From contig CM029119.1 in NCBI GenBank assembly GCA_016859345.1, positions 4,467,609-4,531,608 of the forward strand: DNA of 64,000 bases. Direction: 5' to 3'. Under the pieces are notes generated by a model that was not told the DNA's origin, made no database searches, and saw nothing but the letters and a program-made list of their open reading frames with translations. Positions 31,201 to 43,833 of the stretch are shown one piece after another. Origin of the DNA: Istiophorus platypterus (lineage: Eukaryota; Chordata; Actinopteri; Istiophoriformes; Istiophoridae). A program made the position numbers and the translations under genes. Position 1 is the stretch's first letter. Each line of letters begins with the position of its first letter.

Positions 31201-34200
31201 TAACGGGGAGAAGGAGGAGGAGGGAGGAAGGGAAGGAGGAAAACAAAGTGAGATTAGGCGACGGGAGGAGAGCCCATCGATACAGCTCACTGCACAAGTA
31301 AACAACTTAGCAAGTCAATACTCGCCACGGACAATTATCTGATTACTCCAGAAAAACCTGAGGCTTGACCCACACGGAAGAAACCACCGATGCCGGGACT
31401 CAGACATAATCGTATCATGTATGAAGAACGCATATCCTGCATTCTCCAGAAAACCAGCTGCAGCCAGCTGCTGGGGGATGTTTGCATGGTCAAAGAACTG
31501 CACACAGTAAAAAAACGGCAGGTTTAGGTTTAAATGCTGTTTTAACGCAAACAGCAATTAATTTTGTCGTGTGCATACATAGACAGGCATATTCATGATA
31601 ATACTGTACGTGATCTTTTCCACAGACAGTGTTGTTATGGTAGGTGCATATCACCCATGAGATTCCCTGGAATGTGGAAAACAAGATGTCTCCTCTTCCT
31701 CTTTTCCTCTGTTGCAGACCAGACGTCTTAACAGAAAGAGTTCTAGGAATGTTCAGTGGCCAGAAATTAATTATTTAATGCTATAGCAGACTGCTGCTCT
31801 GCTTTATAAACTGCCCTAATCCATGCCGTGTTCCAGTGCAGCAATGCTTTTCTGGTCCACACTGAAACCTTTGCTCTTAAACACTGTCATTAGGTGGAAT
31901 AAACATTATTAAACTGAAACGGGAGCATTTAAACAGTCGATGAGGTCTCTCTTCATCTGTAAGTCAAGCCAACAAGTTTCCAGTCTCATCCAGCAGAGCC
32001 ACGTATTTGTTTCTTTTACATGAGCCAGCAGAGGCTCTGGCTAACACACAACAGGCCCCTACAAAGACACATCCTAATTATCTGCATCCCTCTTGTTGTC
32101 TCTCTGTGTTGGAGCTGCAAGGTGTGTTATCAAAGAAAAAAAAGGCATTTTTTTGAGATTTATAGTAAATATATCTTAAAAAGGCATTGTCTAACTTTTT
32201 GGGGGATAAATCCAAATATTTTATGGACCAAATTTGAAGACAGAAGACTGAAATCAACAACTGCTTATAAACTTAACTACTTGATTTGTATTTAATTTCC
32301 CTATAATTAGTACTGGATTACACAGTTCTTTCCAGGAAACTTCTTTGTAGGAAATTACAGACCAATTAAATTTTATTTCCCTTACTAAAATTCTGGTGGA
32401 GAAATACACCAGTATATCTTTTAACAGTATTTGTCTTTCTTTCCTACTTAATCAGCATTTATCTGTTGATTTGGGTGCTTACAATTATAAGGATAAATAA
32501 AATTGTAATGAATTTAATTCAATTCAATTTATGTATGCTCTGACCTAAAAGTAATTACATTTATATATACACAGTCAAAAATACAGAAATGAGGTTGAAA
32601 TCTCTCGCCAAAATAGGGAACACTTCAATTTTTTTTAGCTTCTATTTTCATAAAAAGTATTCTCGTTTATCTCTAATCTTACTTTCCATCAGCTTGGATT
32701 CAAATCTGTTTGAAAAACATAAGACTATATGCAGAGTTATTGATAACTACCATGAAAGTTGGTCAAGTTCTATCCCATAATTTTAACAACATTATAATGT
32801 ATTTTTAGTCCTTGATTCCAATTCAGCAGCTTAAGGAAGTAGTAGAGTTAGACTATTTTAACTAAATGTGTGAGTATTATTTAATTTTTCCGTGTTTCCC
32901 CAAAATGGGCATGTGGTTTTATTGGAATGAAACCGTATGAGAGGACTCAGAGCAGACCGATCAGGCTGCCACTGATCCTCATGTGACAACAAGGTACAGT
33001 AGAACAATGAGAGTGGTTTCTCTCTCTCTGAAGGACTTGCGGCATCCTGAAATGTCACACGACTGAAGATGAGCTCGGGCATTCAGCTCTCGGAGGCTCT
33101 GAGAGGGCTGACATCCCCTCTGCTCCCTGAGACACACACATGGCTCCGCATGGACACACACATCAAGACACTGCTCATTTTCTACACCAGCCATTTTGAC
33201 TTTCATCTTCAGTCCTCTGCACTGCTGTCTTTTTGATTCCCTCTCTCCTTTTTTAAAACCTTCTTCTTTTTCACCATCTCCCCAAATAAAGAATACTGGA
33301 GATCTCTTTGATCCTCAGGTCCACTGATGTGTGATGCTTTACATCATGACTGCAGACATATGCATTATTGTGTACGCATGTGTTTGTAGTCAAGCAAACT
33401 ATCTGCATCAGCACCATTCCACCTAAGCAAATGGAAATGTACCATTATCATTACTGGGACAATTGATTTAGAGATGAAGACACAGGAAATGGAGTAAGTG
33501 AGGCAAAGGACAGCAATGATTCCTCCTCCTTTGATGACCACCGAGTCATTTTTAAAAATGTAAACAAGCTATGCATATATTTCTGATATTGATCATAAAT
33601 TTAAGACAATCTCATGTTTACTGATTTTATTTATAATGATTTTAATTAGCATAATGAATTTGACCGGAAACTGACTAGTAAAAATCTATACAGATGTTTA
33701 GTCCAAATATAGGAATACAAAGTGTGACCTCATCAAAATGTAGTTTCCTATGTGGCTGGCTGCCGCTAGTTCCCTAGAGCTGGAACTTAAAAAGCCAGTC
33801 CTCATTTCTATGGAAATTGGCTGATACCAAATCCATGTGGCATAACAGAAATGTGAAACCAGGATGAAATGAACTTTTTACATCTGGAAAACATCAGGAA
33901 TCTGCTGAAAGGGTTGTTGCATGTTCAATTACATATACATATATATGAAAATATATAAAATACTAGGACCGGAACTGCCAAAGACTAATGTAAATCCAAC
34001 ACCTGTACAGTTGTGATAGATTCACATACTGTATAATGCTTTCATATAGAGGAGGTGGCCTTATTGGAAAAATAGAGGTTAATTAGCTGACTCTGAATTA
34101 GGTTAATTAGACAAAGACTCAACGGTGAACCCTCCTGCAGGAGTGTTCTCTGAGACACCTTCTTTGCAAGAGTGATTTCAATCAGAACTACGTGTACTTG

Positions 34201-35449
34201 AGCTGCAACAATCAATCAATTAAACCACTGATCAAGTGTCAGAAAATTAATATTAATATTAATATTAATTAGAGAGCTAATTATTTTACACATTTATCAA
34301 GCTCAAATTCCAAAAACGTAAAGGTTACAGCTTCTCCTGTTTTTTTCAATTATCCTTTTTTTATAGACCTAAAGATTCATTCATTCATTCGACAAAGCAT
34401 CTTTAGATTAATAACTGATGAAGCTCTAACCTGCATGGTGACAAAATACAAGAAAAATGCAGACGATAATCTTGAGTCTCTTTACAGCCTGATGGTTTTA
34501 TAGATGATTTTACACTGATGTTTTAACTCCTTAAACAACATCAGTGTGAAGGTTTGGTGAGCACATTAAGCAACTAAATATGTGATAAACCTTGACCTAT
34601 CATTTCCTAGGCACAAAAGCAACCATGCACAAATTTTGATTTTTGTCTTTTCCAGGTCAACATCAACTCTTCTCTCACACCGCTTTAATATTATTGCTTA
34701 ATTCGTGTACTCCAGCTTTGTGTCAGCCTGAAATGATGGGCAAATGCCCTTGAAATAACGAACCCACTCCGTTCAAGTGCAAAAAAAATTAGGCCCTATA
34801 TTGTGAAATTTCCCAATCTGGGGAGAAATGCCCATAAGAGTTTCTCAGAACCCAGAGTAACATCTTCAAGCTTTTTGTTTGGTTCAAAACCCAAAGATAT
34901 TTCATTTGCTATGGAATAAAGCAGATCAGATGTGTTGATTGTTAACGTTTCTGTCAATCAACTAATCAATTAATTGACCAATAGGTACAGCACAACAGAA
35001 CATAAATTTCACTTTTCCTTTTTTTTGGATAAAAACCCCCAATCACTAGGCTGATGGAGTTGTTCCGTCAACTCCAGCCCTGATAACGTTGCTACCGAGG
35101 ATCTGTCACCGGGCCCTGCTTGGCACGCTTTCAATGCATTGTTGTCAACGAGGCACCGCCTGCACATTAGACGCCACTCAAAAGCTGAACGGGTGGCTTC
35201 TGAGAGAGAGGGCCGACTCCTACAGGACATCTCCGAGGCCTCCCCCGTGACAGAGAGCCTTTGTTAGGTGGAGGCCAGCTGACCGGCCGGCGCCGGCGGC
35301 TGACGGCCGGGATGCTGCGGGCAGGGAGGAGGAGGAGGAGGAGGAGGAGGAGGATGGCGTCCTGTCTTACCCTGCTCCAGGTCCTGCTGGTCGTACCACG
35401 GCTCCTCCTCTTCGGTCACGAATTCCTCCATTCTCCCTGAGCTTAGCAT
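25201..35449 (-). CDS. cdr2l: cdr2l, cerebellar degeneration-related protein 2-like (6 exons)
   Basis: A cytoplasmic coiled-coil protein whose human orthologue is a target of anti-Yo paraneoplastic antibodies. Its biochemical role is poorly defined. Exons (minus): 35449-35371, 28692-28580, 27637-27489, 27402-27238, 27123-26916 and 25968-25201; phases agree and total 1482 nt, 493 residues (about 465 recalled for human). The start, MLSSGRMEEF, aligns with the human extended N-terminus; Met7 is a possible alternative. WYDQQDLEQ and LHLAAELGKTLLERNKELE open a heptad-rich coiled coil that runs to about residue 260. The last exon carries the family block VRKSCSDTALNAIVA, then NSVRKRGMSILREVDEQYH, and near the C-terminus PEYKALFKEIFSRIQKTK. 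A Pro/Thr/Ser-rich linker and a Ser/Lys-rich tail explain the extra length. Intron 1 is 6.7 kb; the others are short. Confidence 0.95.
29176..29218. repeat. perfect 18-bp inverted repeat in cdr2l intron 1
   Basis: The arms at 29176-29193 and 29201-29218 are exact reverse complements with a 7-base loop. The arm is GC-balanced (CAGGGAGACATGCTGCAG), so a transcript would fold into a stable stem. Confidence 0.85.
35325..35354. repeat. (GAG)n repeat beside the cdr2l exon 1 donor
   Basis: About nine GAG/AGG units. On the cdr2l sense strand this is a CCT repeat beginning some 11 bases into intron 1. The poly-proline frame across it is an artefact of reading through the donor. Confidence 0.9.
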
Positions 35450-35870
35450 GGGGAGCCCCCTTCCTCCTGGACGCGGGGGAAAACCTCCGTCTGCGCGAAC
35501 AAAAGAGCCGATGCAGGCGGGATCCTCCAGGAGGGCGGCGGTCGCTCCTTCCAGGCTGCAGCTCCGGGCTCTCCTCCGCCGGGGAGCGTGTTGTGTTGTG
35601 TCGTGTCGTGTTGTGCTGCGGCTCTACGCGTTTCCTCCTTCCTTCCTCGGTCACTCCCTCCTCGCCCTCTCATCCCCCCACCTCCGCTCGGCACCGGCCC
35701 ATCCCGGAGCTCAGACCCGCCGCCGCCGCCGCCGCCGCCGCACAGGCTCCTCAGACGTGGCAGCGATGTTGCAATAACAGCGCTTCAATCGTGAGGCGTT
35801 CAGGCGCCGCTCCCCGGCGTCAACCTTTTACAGCTTTGTCTCCGCTCGCCCCGTTTCCGGTCGAGTGCGC
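35450..35870 (-). promoter_or_regulatory. cdr2l CpG island, 5' UTR and promoter
   Basis: This is one of the most CpG-rich segments of the window, directly upstream of the cdr2l ATG. It holds an imperfect TGTGT/CGTGT pentamer array at about 35588-35617 and eight CGC units at 35718-35741, which are CGG-type units on the sense strand. CpG density falls sharply at about 35870. No TATA box is visible. Confidence 0.6.
35718..35741. repeat. (CGC)8 trinucleotide repeat
   Basis: Eight uninterrupted CGC units in the putative 5' UTR or proximal promoter of cdr2l. The sense strand reads GCG/CGG. Confidence 0.9.
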
Positions 35871-38254
35871 CCTCTAGATTTCCATACATCTGAAGATGAC
35901 ACGTCGCTATGAAATGAGACCTCTTGATTATGAGGATATATCGGTTTCAAAGGCAACCGGCTGATATACGATAAAATCAAAATTTCAGAGAGCATCTGAA
36001 CGCCGCAATAGGTCATAGGCTACATCTGCCTTGGCTGATGGAGCTCAGAGGCCTGCAAACACTTGAGACACGCACGGAGGCCAATCTAAACGACCAAATG
36101 CCAACCCATCATGAGGGTCTGTAGTGGTGTAACTAAAGGGACAGTTGTTAAAGCCGGTTAACATATAGCCAGTTTACAGACACAACTCAAAAACTGCTCT
36201 CCGGGCCTGGGTTCAATCTCTGGCAACAGCGCTCCCAATTTGGCACCATTGAACGCAAATGAAGTGGGTGGGAAGCCGGTGAGGGGTCACATGTTTGTTG
36301 GAGCCCCAGTGACTTTTACAGGTTTGCCTCCCCAGAGCAGAGTCAAAAAGAGAATAAGAGTCTAAACACTTTGACGTCAAGTTGTGCAATCAATACAGGA
36401 CATCGCCTGACAATGCACAATACATCGACAGTGTCTGTTGCACTGATGCTGGAGGTGCTGACAGTTTGTTTCGGGCTAAGTTGGGATTCCGAACCAGCTT
36501 TCAAAACCTCATCAGTTAAATTCAGCATGTGGCATGTTTTAGTATGAATTTTTCTGAGGTCACACATGCCCTTTACAGTCTATGTTAAGTGCATCCAAAT
36601 GGTGTGCACATGAAATATCGCAACTTTGTTCCCATGTTAGTCTGAAAAATGGCTCTTTCAGGAATGAATCCTGAGGGATCAACTAGGGCTGTTTTCTATA
36701 AATACGAAAATCTGAAAAGTTTTTTTTCCATTCAGAGTGAAAACCATAGCAATAAATAATAAATAAAGCATTCCTCCGGATGTATGCTATCGGAAAAGCA
36801 TAGGTGCCCTTTTTTTGTACCTTCTATCAAATATGAATGAATTTCATCATTTTTTTCTCTGGTCTCATCTTTACATTTGTAATACAATTAATTCTTTTTA
36901 ATTTTTTTTACATAGGAGCTGGTATCAGTTCAAGTTGTTTATAACAGTGCACATAGAATACATGTTTTTCTACCAAGTCCTTTTATGTCAATTAACAAAG
37001 TAAGTAAAATAGTCCAAATTTGGCAAAATTTCATTTAAATCAGATACTGTCTGATCAAGGAATAACAAGATTATGATCTGACTATAGATTCAGACGCAGC
37101 TCAGTGTTTCTGACAGTTATTGATTGTCTTTGATAAGATCATATTTTGGCCAATACTGAATTAACACTGAGGCGTGACACCTGGTCAGATCGAAGTGTAA
37201 ATGAAATGCTTTGTAAATAGTGATAATATGCTGTCCCTGATTTGTCTTTGAAGCTTCTGGACCCTGGAGATATGATTACTTTGCAGTTATAGCTGCTAGT
37301 GTATGTGGCAGCTGAGTGAACACTGTAGTTCAATTGCTGAAAATGATTCAGTTCAATTTCTGCCACAATGTTAAAAACTATTTCCACCACTAGAGGGCGA
37401 TCTGGTACTATACTTGTATGAACCATAACAGCGTCAGAGATCCTTGATCTCCCAAAGGTTTGAATTCATACTGTTATACTTTACTAACAATATGTTTTGC
37501 ATGGATTCCCTTTGCCCCCTCACAACTCCTTCCTACCAATATTAGATATGATTTAGAGCATAATTATCAATATCTCATAATTTGTGGTTTTCTAAACAGT
37601 TCCCTTTTCAGAAAATAACTGAATAAGTGCACTTCACTCAGTGAAACCCATTTCTGTGCCATGGTTCCGTGAAAGAAGTGTCCAGTGATCTCTTTTACCA
37701 AGTTGTAAAACATACTGAGGGAGACACAAAGTAATCTGTTAGAGCCAGTACTACAAAAAGATCAGCTTGCTGTCTGGATGAAAAATGAGAGTTAGATTTT
37801 TTTTGATGTCCCAAACTATGAAGGTTTGCAAAACGTGTATCGTGTTTTTTGTATTAGTGTATTTTGTGCTGCTGGACAGGGCACAGTCAGCCTCCATAGA
37901 AGCCTAACTAATGCTGTCACCGATGAATGATCTGTTTCAAATCCAATGACATCATTCCCTCATGTGTCGATTTTAATAACATGGTAATATCTATGGCCTC
38001 GATGGCTCACACTGAAGCCACAGATGGTGACTGAGACACAGACTGGAGATTCAGTCAGAAGAGCTGTTTTTACACTTCTATTGGTGGCTGTGAGTTGACC
38101 CCTGAGGACGATGGCTGAAAAATTCAAAACACACACACACACACACACTGAAATAGCCTCCTTATCAATACCAGCTGTTGTTGTGATGACTAGAATGGAA
38201 AATTTTCGGGAAGGAGCTGAGGTAGACTGACCTACAGTTGATTCATTGATTAAG

Positions 38255-38301
38255 TTTCTGTATGATTTTCTGTATGATTTTCTGTATGATTTTCTGTATG
38301 T
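38255..38301. repeat. 12-bp minisatellite, four units
   Basis: Three exact tandem copies of TTTCTGTATGAT at 38255-38290, followed by a fourth that diverges at its end (38291-38301). Confidence 0.9.
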
Positions 38302-38339
38302 CATAATACTTCAAAGTTGAATCATTTTCTGAAAAACTA

Positions 38340-38392
38340 GCACACACACACGCACGCACACACACACGCACGCGTGCGTGTGCACATGCACA
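38340..38392. repeat. interrupted (CA)n / (CG)(TG) microsatellite
   Basis: CA units interrupted by CG and ending in a GCGTGCGTGTGCACATGCACAC segment of alternating purine-pyrimidine sequence. A second, pure CA tract lies at 38129-38148. Confidence 0.85.
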
Positions 38393-39892
38393 CAAACTTG
38401 CACAGTTACGTTGCCAAATTCTGGTTACACTTACGATAAACCTTTGCAGAACAAGTTGGACAAGGGGTAAAAGAGACATGTCATTCTAAACAGACATCTG
38501 TTCAGAATTCAGAGGAGGAGCTTTTTCTTAGTTGAAGGGAAAGGAGAAATGAGAGCTTTTGCAATTCAAATGGATGTTTTGTGTGATGAAAGCGTAGGGG
38601 GTTATTTATCCCATATGTATCACCAGCCTGACTATGTGGGTTAATGGGATCTCTTTTAGCAGCTAATGTTCTCTCTTTCTCCCTCCCACACACTCACACA
38701 CTCACACACACTTATACACACAAAACATTTACTTGCAGTACGCACAGACACACTACTATACATTGCAACAGATATTGTCTGTTGTGTATAAAATAATTTC
38801 TTTTCTAATTTGACAGTTTTGACAGACACACAGCAGTTAAGTTATGATGGCATTGTTCCAGTCCAGATCCAGGAGAACAGAACCGACACAGGGGGACACT
38901 GTCTGCTCATTATTTTCCCATCAACCAACACAATGTGTTGCACATGAAAAAGGGAGAGACAGAGCACTTCAGTGGTATTCTGGTATGTAGTTAGTATCGG
39001 GCCAACAGCAGTAAATTAAAAACATGATTAAATTACATTTCACATTACAGCTTCAGTTTAATTTATTAGAAAATTACAATATACCAGTACAGAGATTAGT
39101 TTCATTTTGATTCAGACTTGTAGGAATAAGGAGATCAGGCAATGTCTTTATCTGTGTAAGATGTGGCCTACTGGTAACAAACAAAACCACATTAGACCAA
39201 GAATTGACCCCTGGAGGCCCCCAAATAAGACTTCAACATAATTTCTGATGGAGACACAGAAAGATGTCGTCCCTATAAGAAGCGTGTACACAAAAGCATT
39301 GAGCCATCACACTTTATCACCCAAAGTTTTTAAATTCAAACTTAAGAAATTTAAATTTAAATTTTGCGATTGTGTTAACAGAAATGCACCCCCTGTTGTT
39401 ATTTACCAGAAGAGATATCTCAGCAGTGTTGTTGTGAAGTAGTGCTCACATGATTAGTTAATTAATCAGTTTAAACAGTTAGTAGAACAACAGAATATTT
39501 ATTATCATAAACTATTTTAATGATGAATTAAAAATGGAAAACAACTGCAGGTTCTAGCTTTTCAAATGCTAAGGATTTACTGTTATTTTTCTCTTTTACA
39601 TGATTGTACATTAAGCATCTTGAGGTTTTGAACTTCTGTTAAAGGAAAACAAGCAATTTGGGCTCATTGAAACTGCAGAGTATTTTTATCCTTTGACCTC
39701 TATATTAACTAAATAAATGTATTCACTAAATGATTAATATTTAAAAATGACTGTTAAAAATAAAAAAATATATAAGAAAATTATAAAATAATTGACCATC
39801 CTGAAACTTTGATAAACATTTTTTAACCATCCATATCATGTTTCTAAGCATTTATCGGCTCAATTTGCAGATATACTAATTTTAGAGTAAAG

Positions 39893-39943
39893 TCAATAAA
39901 CCTTAATAAGTCATGCCAATGATGACTTGGTAAGGTTTATTGA
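39893..39943. repeat. 22-bp inverted repeat (two mismatches)
   Basis: The arms 39893-39914 and 39922-39943 pair over 20 of 22 positions around a 7-base loop. The left arm is TCAATAAACCTTAATAAG followed by TCAT. The two mismatches are adjacent, near the middle of the stem. Confidence 0.85.
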
Positions 39944-41835
39944 TTCCTCTACATGTATGTGAATCATGATTAAATCAGAATGAAAATAAAGATGAGGAGT
40001 AAATAACTTTCACTAAAGTTAAGGTTGTACAGGGTGTAAAGGCTGTAGAATTCGCTCTGTGTCTGAGAACATTAGGGGTCATAGGGTTGAAGTGCTATCA
40101 TGTTAAGCCCATAGTCTGCCTAAAACAAGACCTGAGTGGAGACCGACTTAACTGGCTTTCATTCACAGAGCCTCCTTACATCCTATCACATATGGATCAA
40201 TTCAAATCAGCCTATTGTTGCACAGTGTGCTCCCTACTTACTCATAAACCACTGACCCTTTCCATTAATGGCATCGACATTGCCAGAAATACATGAATCT
40301 TTTCTGCTACATTATTTAAAATAGAGATGCTATATGAATTTAAATTAGAGATTCCACTGAATGCTGAATGCTTGTATGCTGAATTTTGGATTTTAGAGTA
40401 AAGTTGTCATACTTTTGAGGATTTACCATACATTTCTTGTTCTTGGCTCATTATTAACTGTGGGAAATTCTTTTCTTTTCTCAATGATGGATGTGCTGAG
40501 GACTCAACGAGCAGTGAATCTTAATATTATAATTAGATAGTTGGTAATGAACTAAAATTAATAACAGAATAAGCATTGAAATTAAATTATTCTGAGCTCA
40601 CATACACCCTTTAAGTTCTGTCATGTCAAATGAAAAAAAGATTTACAGCAAACGGAAAAAATATAAATAGAAATATATTTTATATACATGTTTTATGTGA
40701 AAGGGGTTACAAGCCCACGTTTGCCTCTGCGGTTCTCCTCAGCTCTACATAGCATTTAGCATCTTTCTGCTCATTGTTTTGGTTTTCCATCCCACAGCTT
40801 TACTGTTGTGGTTCACTCTCATGGCTCTCATGGTGTCATTTGTAGCCGCTGCTAGTGGCTCTGAAAAATCCATTGCACACTACCTGACCAGCAATAGTTA
40901 GCAGCTAACTAATAAATATAGCTAATGAGTATTTAGCAGCTAAAGAGCCAAATATTTCCCTCAGGAGTTGGTGTAGACCAAAACAGATCAAAAAGGAGAG
41001 TCAATGTGATGACTGCGAAATGAATGCTAATGTTAATCCAAGTCTGTTGGATGTGCAAACAGACAATTGTTTGCGAACAAAAGTTTTACACCAACTTTCG
41101 AAGGTTATAATATATCCGTGTTGTTGCGTTATTCAAAGGAGAGTGAATATTGGATTCAACATCCATCCGGTTGCCAGGTATATGACTCCATGCTAATGTT
41201 TGCTAGCATGTCTAAAACATCCATCTATCTGAAGAGCTATGTATGTTAAGACTATTTCTGAATCTGATGCACAGCTTTTGGCTTAATATCGTCTTTCAGC
41301 AGCCTCAATTTTAAAACACTGCCATTTCAGTAACTCTGCGAGGTGTTCTGATACAGTTTAATGAAATGAATAATAACCACATGTGGATGAATGGACTTAG
41401 CTTGAGTCCAAAGACCATATATCCCTAAATGCACATAGAAACCCACACAGCCAATTTAGATCAAAGCTCCATCAGGGCCCATTTTTCGTCAACACAACCA
41501 GGAGAACACAGAGCAGCCAGGGTGTTGTTTCAGTAAATAAACAATTACAAAGAGGAAGGAACAAATTCATTGTCCTTTTTTTCATTCTTTCAGAGTCCCT
41601 TTCTGTAACACAGGAGACTCCACCTCTCATACAGATCTAGGTTGAAATCACAGGGGCAACATCAGTATCCAGTGAATTTCTCAGTAGTCTCTCCAGTGCC
41701 GAAGAGGTCTGTTGTACAATTTCCCCTGTGAGGACATGAGGGAAACAAGAATGAATCAACAGCAAATGCAGACATACATGCTCTTGAGAAATATGGGAGT
41801 CAGCTGGTGGGAGGCCAGATGGATGCACACAGGAA

Positions 41836-41836
<1 letters not shown>

Positions 41837-41897
<61 letters not shown>
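41837..41897. repeat. (CA)n microsatellite
   Basis: About 30 uninterrupted CA units. The His-Thr and Cys-Val frames over it are artefacts. Confidence 0.95.
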
Positions 41898-41898
<1 letters not shown>

Positions 41899-43600
41899 AC
41901 CCCCTGCTCCTTTTAGAAGGAGCCTCGTCTCCACGGTGACTGAAGACAAAAAAGGGGCCCTGGCACAGCTGGTCTCTAGCAATAGAGTGAGAGAGGGGAG
42001 GAAAAAAACAGTGAATGAGTGTTCAGATGTACAGACAGGACAGAGGGTGAGGGGGAGTGGGAGACAGCGTGAGCAGCAGTGAAGGAGTGAATCCAGGAAG
42101 TGTTCGGAGGGGGAGATGCTGGGAGGAGAGAAATGGGAGGGTGAAAGAGGTGGAGGAGGAGAGAGGGAGGAGGTACATAAACTCCTTGAGAACAGGAGAG
42201 TTAGCAGTCAAAGTAAGAGAAAGTGAGCACACACTGCTGGAGGAATAGTCAGAGCGCTGCTGATCTGCTGAAAGGGTCATATTACCTCCAAACATCCAGG
42301 GCTGGTCTCTCAGTCTGAACTGGAGCAGGCTAATTAGATGAAGAGCGCGAGACCAGTAGGCACCACAAACAAACTCAAGAAAAAACGAATGAGAGTAGTA
42401 AGAATAGGGGGAGGGTGAAAACAAGAACAAGGAGTGGAGGCCAGAGAACCTTGTGGGACGGTTTTATATGCAACTGACTTTTAGAGAACAGTGAACAAGT
42501 GGACACTGGCTCACTCAAAGTGCAGTTACACTCATTCACTGCAAAGGTAAGGGTTTGTTTTTTGCTTTTCGTTTGACAGTATAGACTGTACTTTATATCC
42601 TCTTTATAAATTTTTGTATTAAAAGACTAAAAGTAATGACTTCGTTGTATGAATGTAAAAAAGTGGGCTTTATACTTATTGAACTTGCCAGAATTGTATG
42701 AAGTACAGCAGGTAAATAAAAAGAAAAAAGTAGGTTTCTTGAGGAATGCACGAGTTTCTTTACACAAACTCATTTCCTCTAGCTCTGAAGAAGTTACTGA
42801 CTTCTTATTAGGATTAAGCAACATGTTGTGTTCTCTGACTGGGTCCTGCTACTTATGAAACATGATGTGGGAGTGAAGTGGAAAGACAAAGACAAGAGGA
42901 GATTGCAGAGCAGAGAGGGCCAATGGCAGAGGCCAGGCATTCTTAAGACTTACTCCGGCAGGTGGTTGAGATTTTTACAATCAGCCGGAGGGGCTTAAAG
43001 AAAACCAAACAAGAATATATACACACATGAACAAAAGTTAAATTTACGTGTGTACATATACAGCTATATTCATGCACTTTTTAGGACATATTGGAAGGTT
43101 ATTAGTGGAAATGAATTGAGGTTAAAAAGCACAATCTATCCAATAGACCCTCTGCACTGCATAGTGATGTCTGAAATTTGGTTCTTCCTGTCTGAGCTGC
43201 TGTCTGCTGCCTCATCTCTAAACCAAAACATTGTCAACATGCAGAATACATGAGAAAGGAAGAAAGAAGAGAAATGTAAGGTGCCACTTTGTCTGGTGAC
43301 ACAAATACACTTCCTGAGATAATAGATAAAATCACAAAATGAAAAATCTATCTGCGTTTTCTCACTAGTTCCTTCCTTATTGATGTATTTCATTTTTTTT
43401 TCCTATCACTGTTGGCATGTACTGAATGTTGTGTTTACTGCAGTCGCATTTATTGTAATCTGCGACATTACAAAGAATCACCGCTGGACACACGCACACA
43501 GATATAGCCTATAGTATAACCAATAGAATAAGATGGCATATATACTCTGGTAGTATTACAGTAGCTATGCAGGTTGTTTTCCCTCCTAAGTTACTCGTCT

Positions 43601-43833
43601 TACTGCAGCCACAGTGAAGCAGATCTCGGAGGCGGCGTTGTTTATAAACGAATAACTTCTCGTTGAGATCCACGTTTCATATTTATATTTGCCTGAGCCT
43701 CCTTGAACGTGTCCGTTACGTTATGAACCGTACGTCGCCTTCGGCCGGGGGCGTTGCTAGGCAACGTCAAGCGGCGGGACTGCGGACAGGTGCTAAACTT
43801 TTCACGATGCGATGAAACGTGAGACGCTAACAG
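43601..43833 (+). promoter_or_regulatory. CpG-rich promoter candidate with palindromic X-box
   Basis: A short GC/CpG-rich segment in AT-rich DNA contains GTTGCTAGGCAAC at 43753-43765. This is a palindrome that fits the RFX-family X-box (GTNRCC-type half sites). About 70 bases on, CTAACAG|GTAGTT forms a possible donor at 43833/43834 on the plus strand. The simplest reading is a promoter and non-coding first exon for smim5, 1.7 kb downstream, but the link is inferred. Confidence 0.45.

Larger units (their letters stand above)
28693..35370 (-). other. cdr2l intron 1
   Basis: A 6.7-kb intron without recognised coding exons. It contains a purine-rich stretch around 28800-28960, an 18-bp hairpin at 29176-29218, an exon-like open stretch at 31318-31490 and a GAG repeat next to the donor. 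The rest is AT-rich unique-looking sequence. Confidence 0.6.
35871..43600. other. gene desert between cdr2l and smim5
   Basis: No coding exon is recognised on either strand. It holds CA repeats (38129-38148, 38340-38392, 41837-41897), a 12-mer minisatellite (38255-38301), a near-perfect hairpin (39893-39943) and a purine-rich block at about 41980-42180. A TATA-like box with a downstream splice donor lies near 42463-42547. Confidence 0.5.

Noticed and set aside
35264..35365. Poly-proline extension of cdr2l exon 1
   Set aside because: It reads past the GTAAGA donor into the intronic GAG repeat. The donor plus the phase-1 join to exon 2 restores the human-like DLEQDLHLAAEL.
38255..38301. CRISPR-like array
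   Set aside because: The units are contiguous 12-mers without spacers in a vertebrate genome, so it is a minisatellite.
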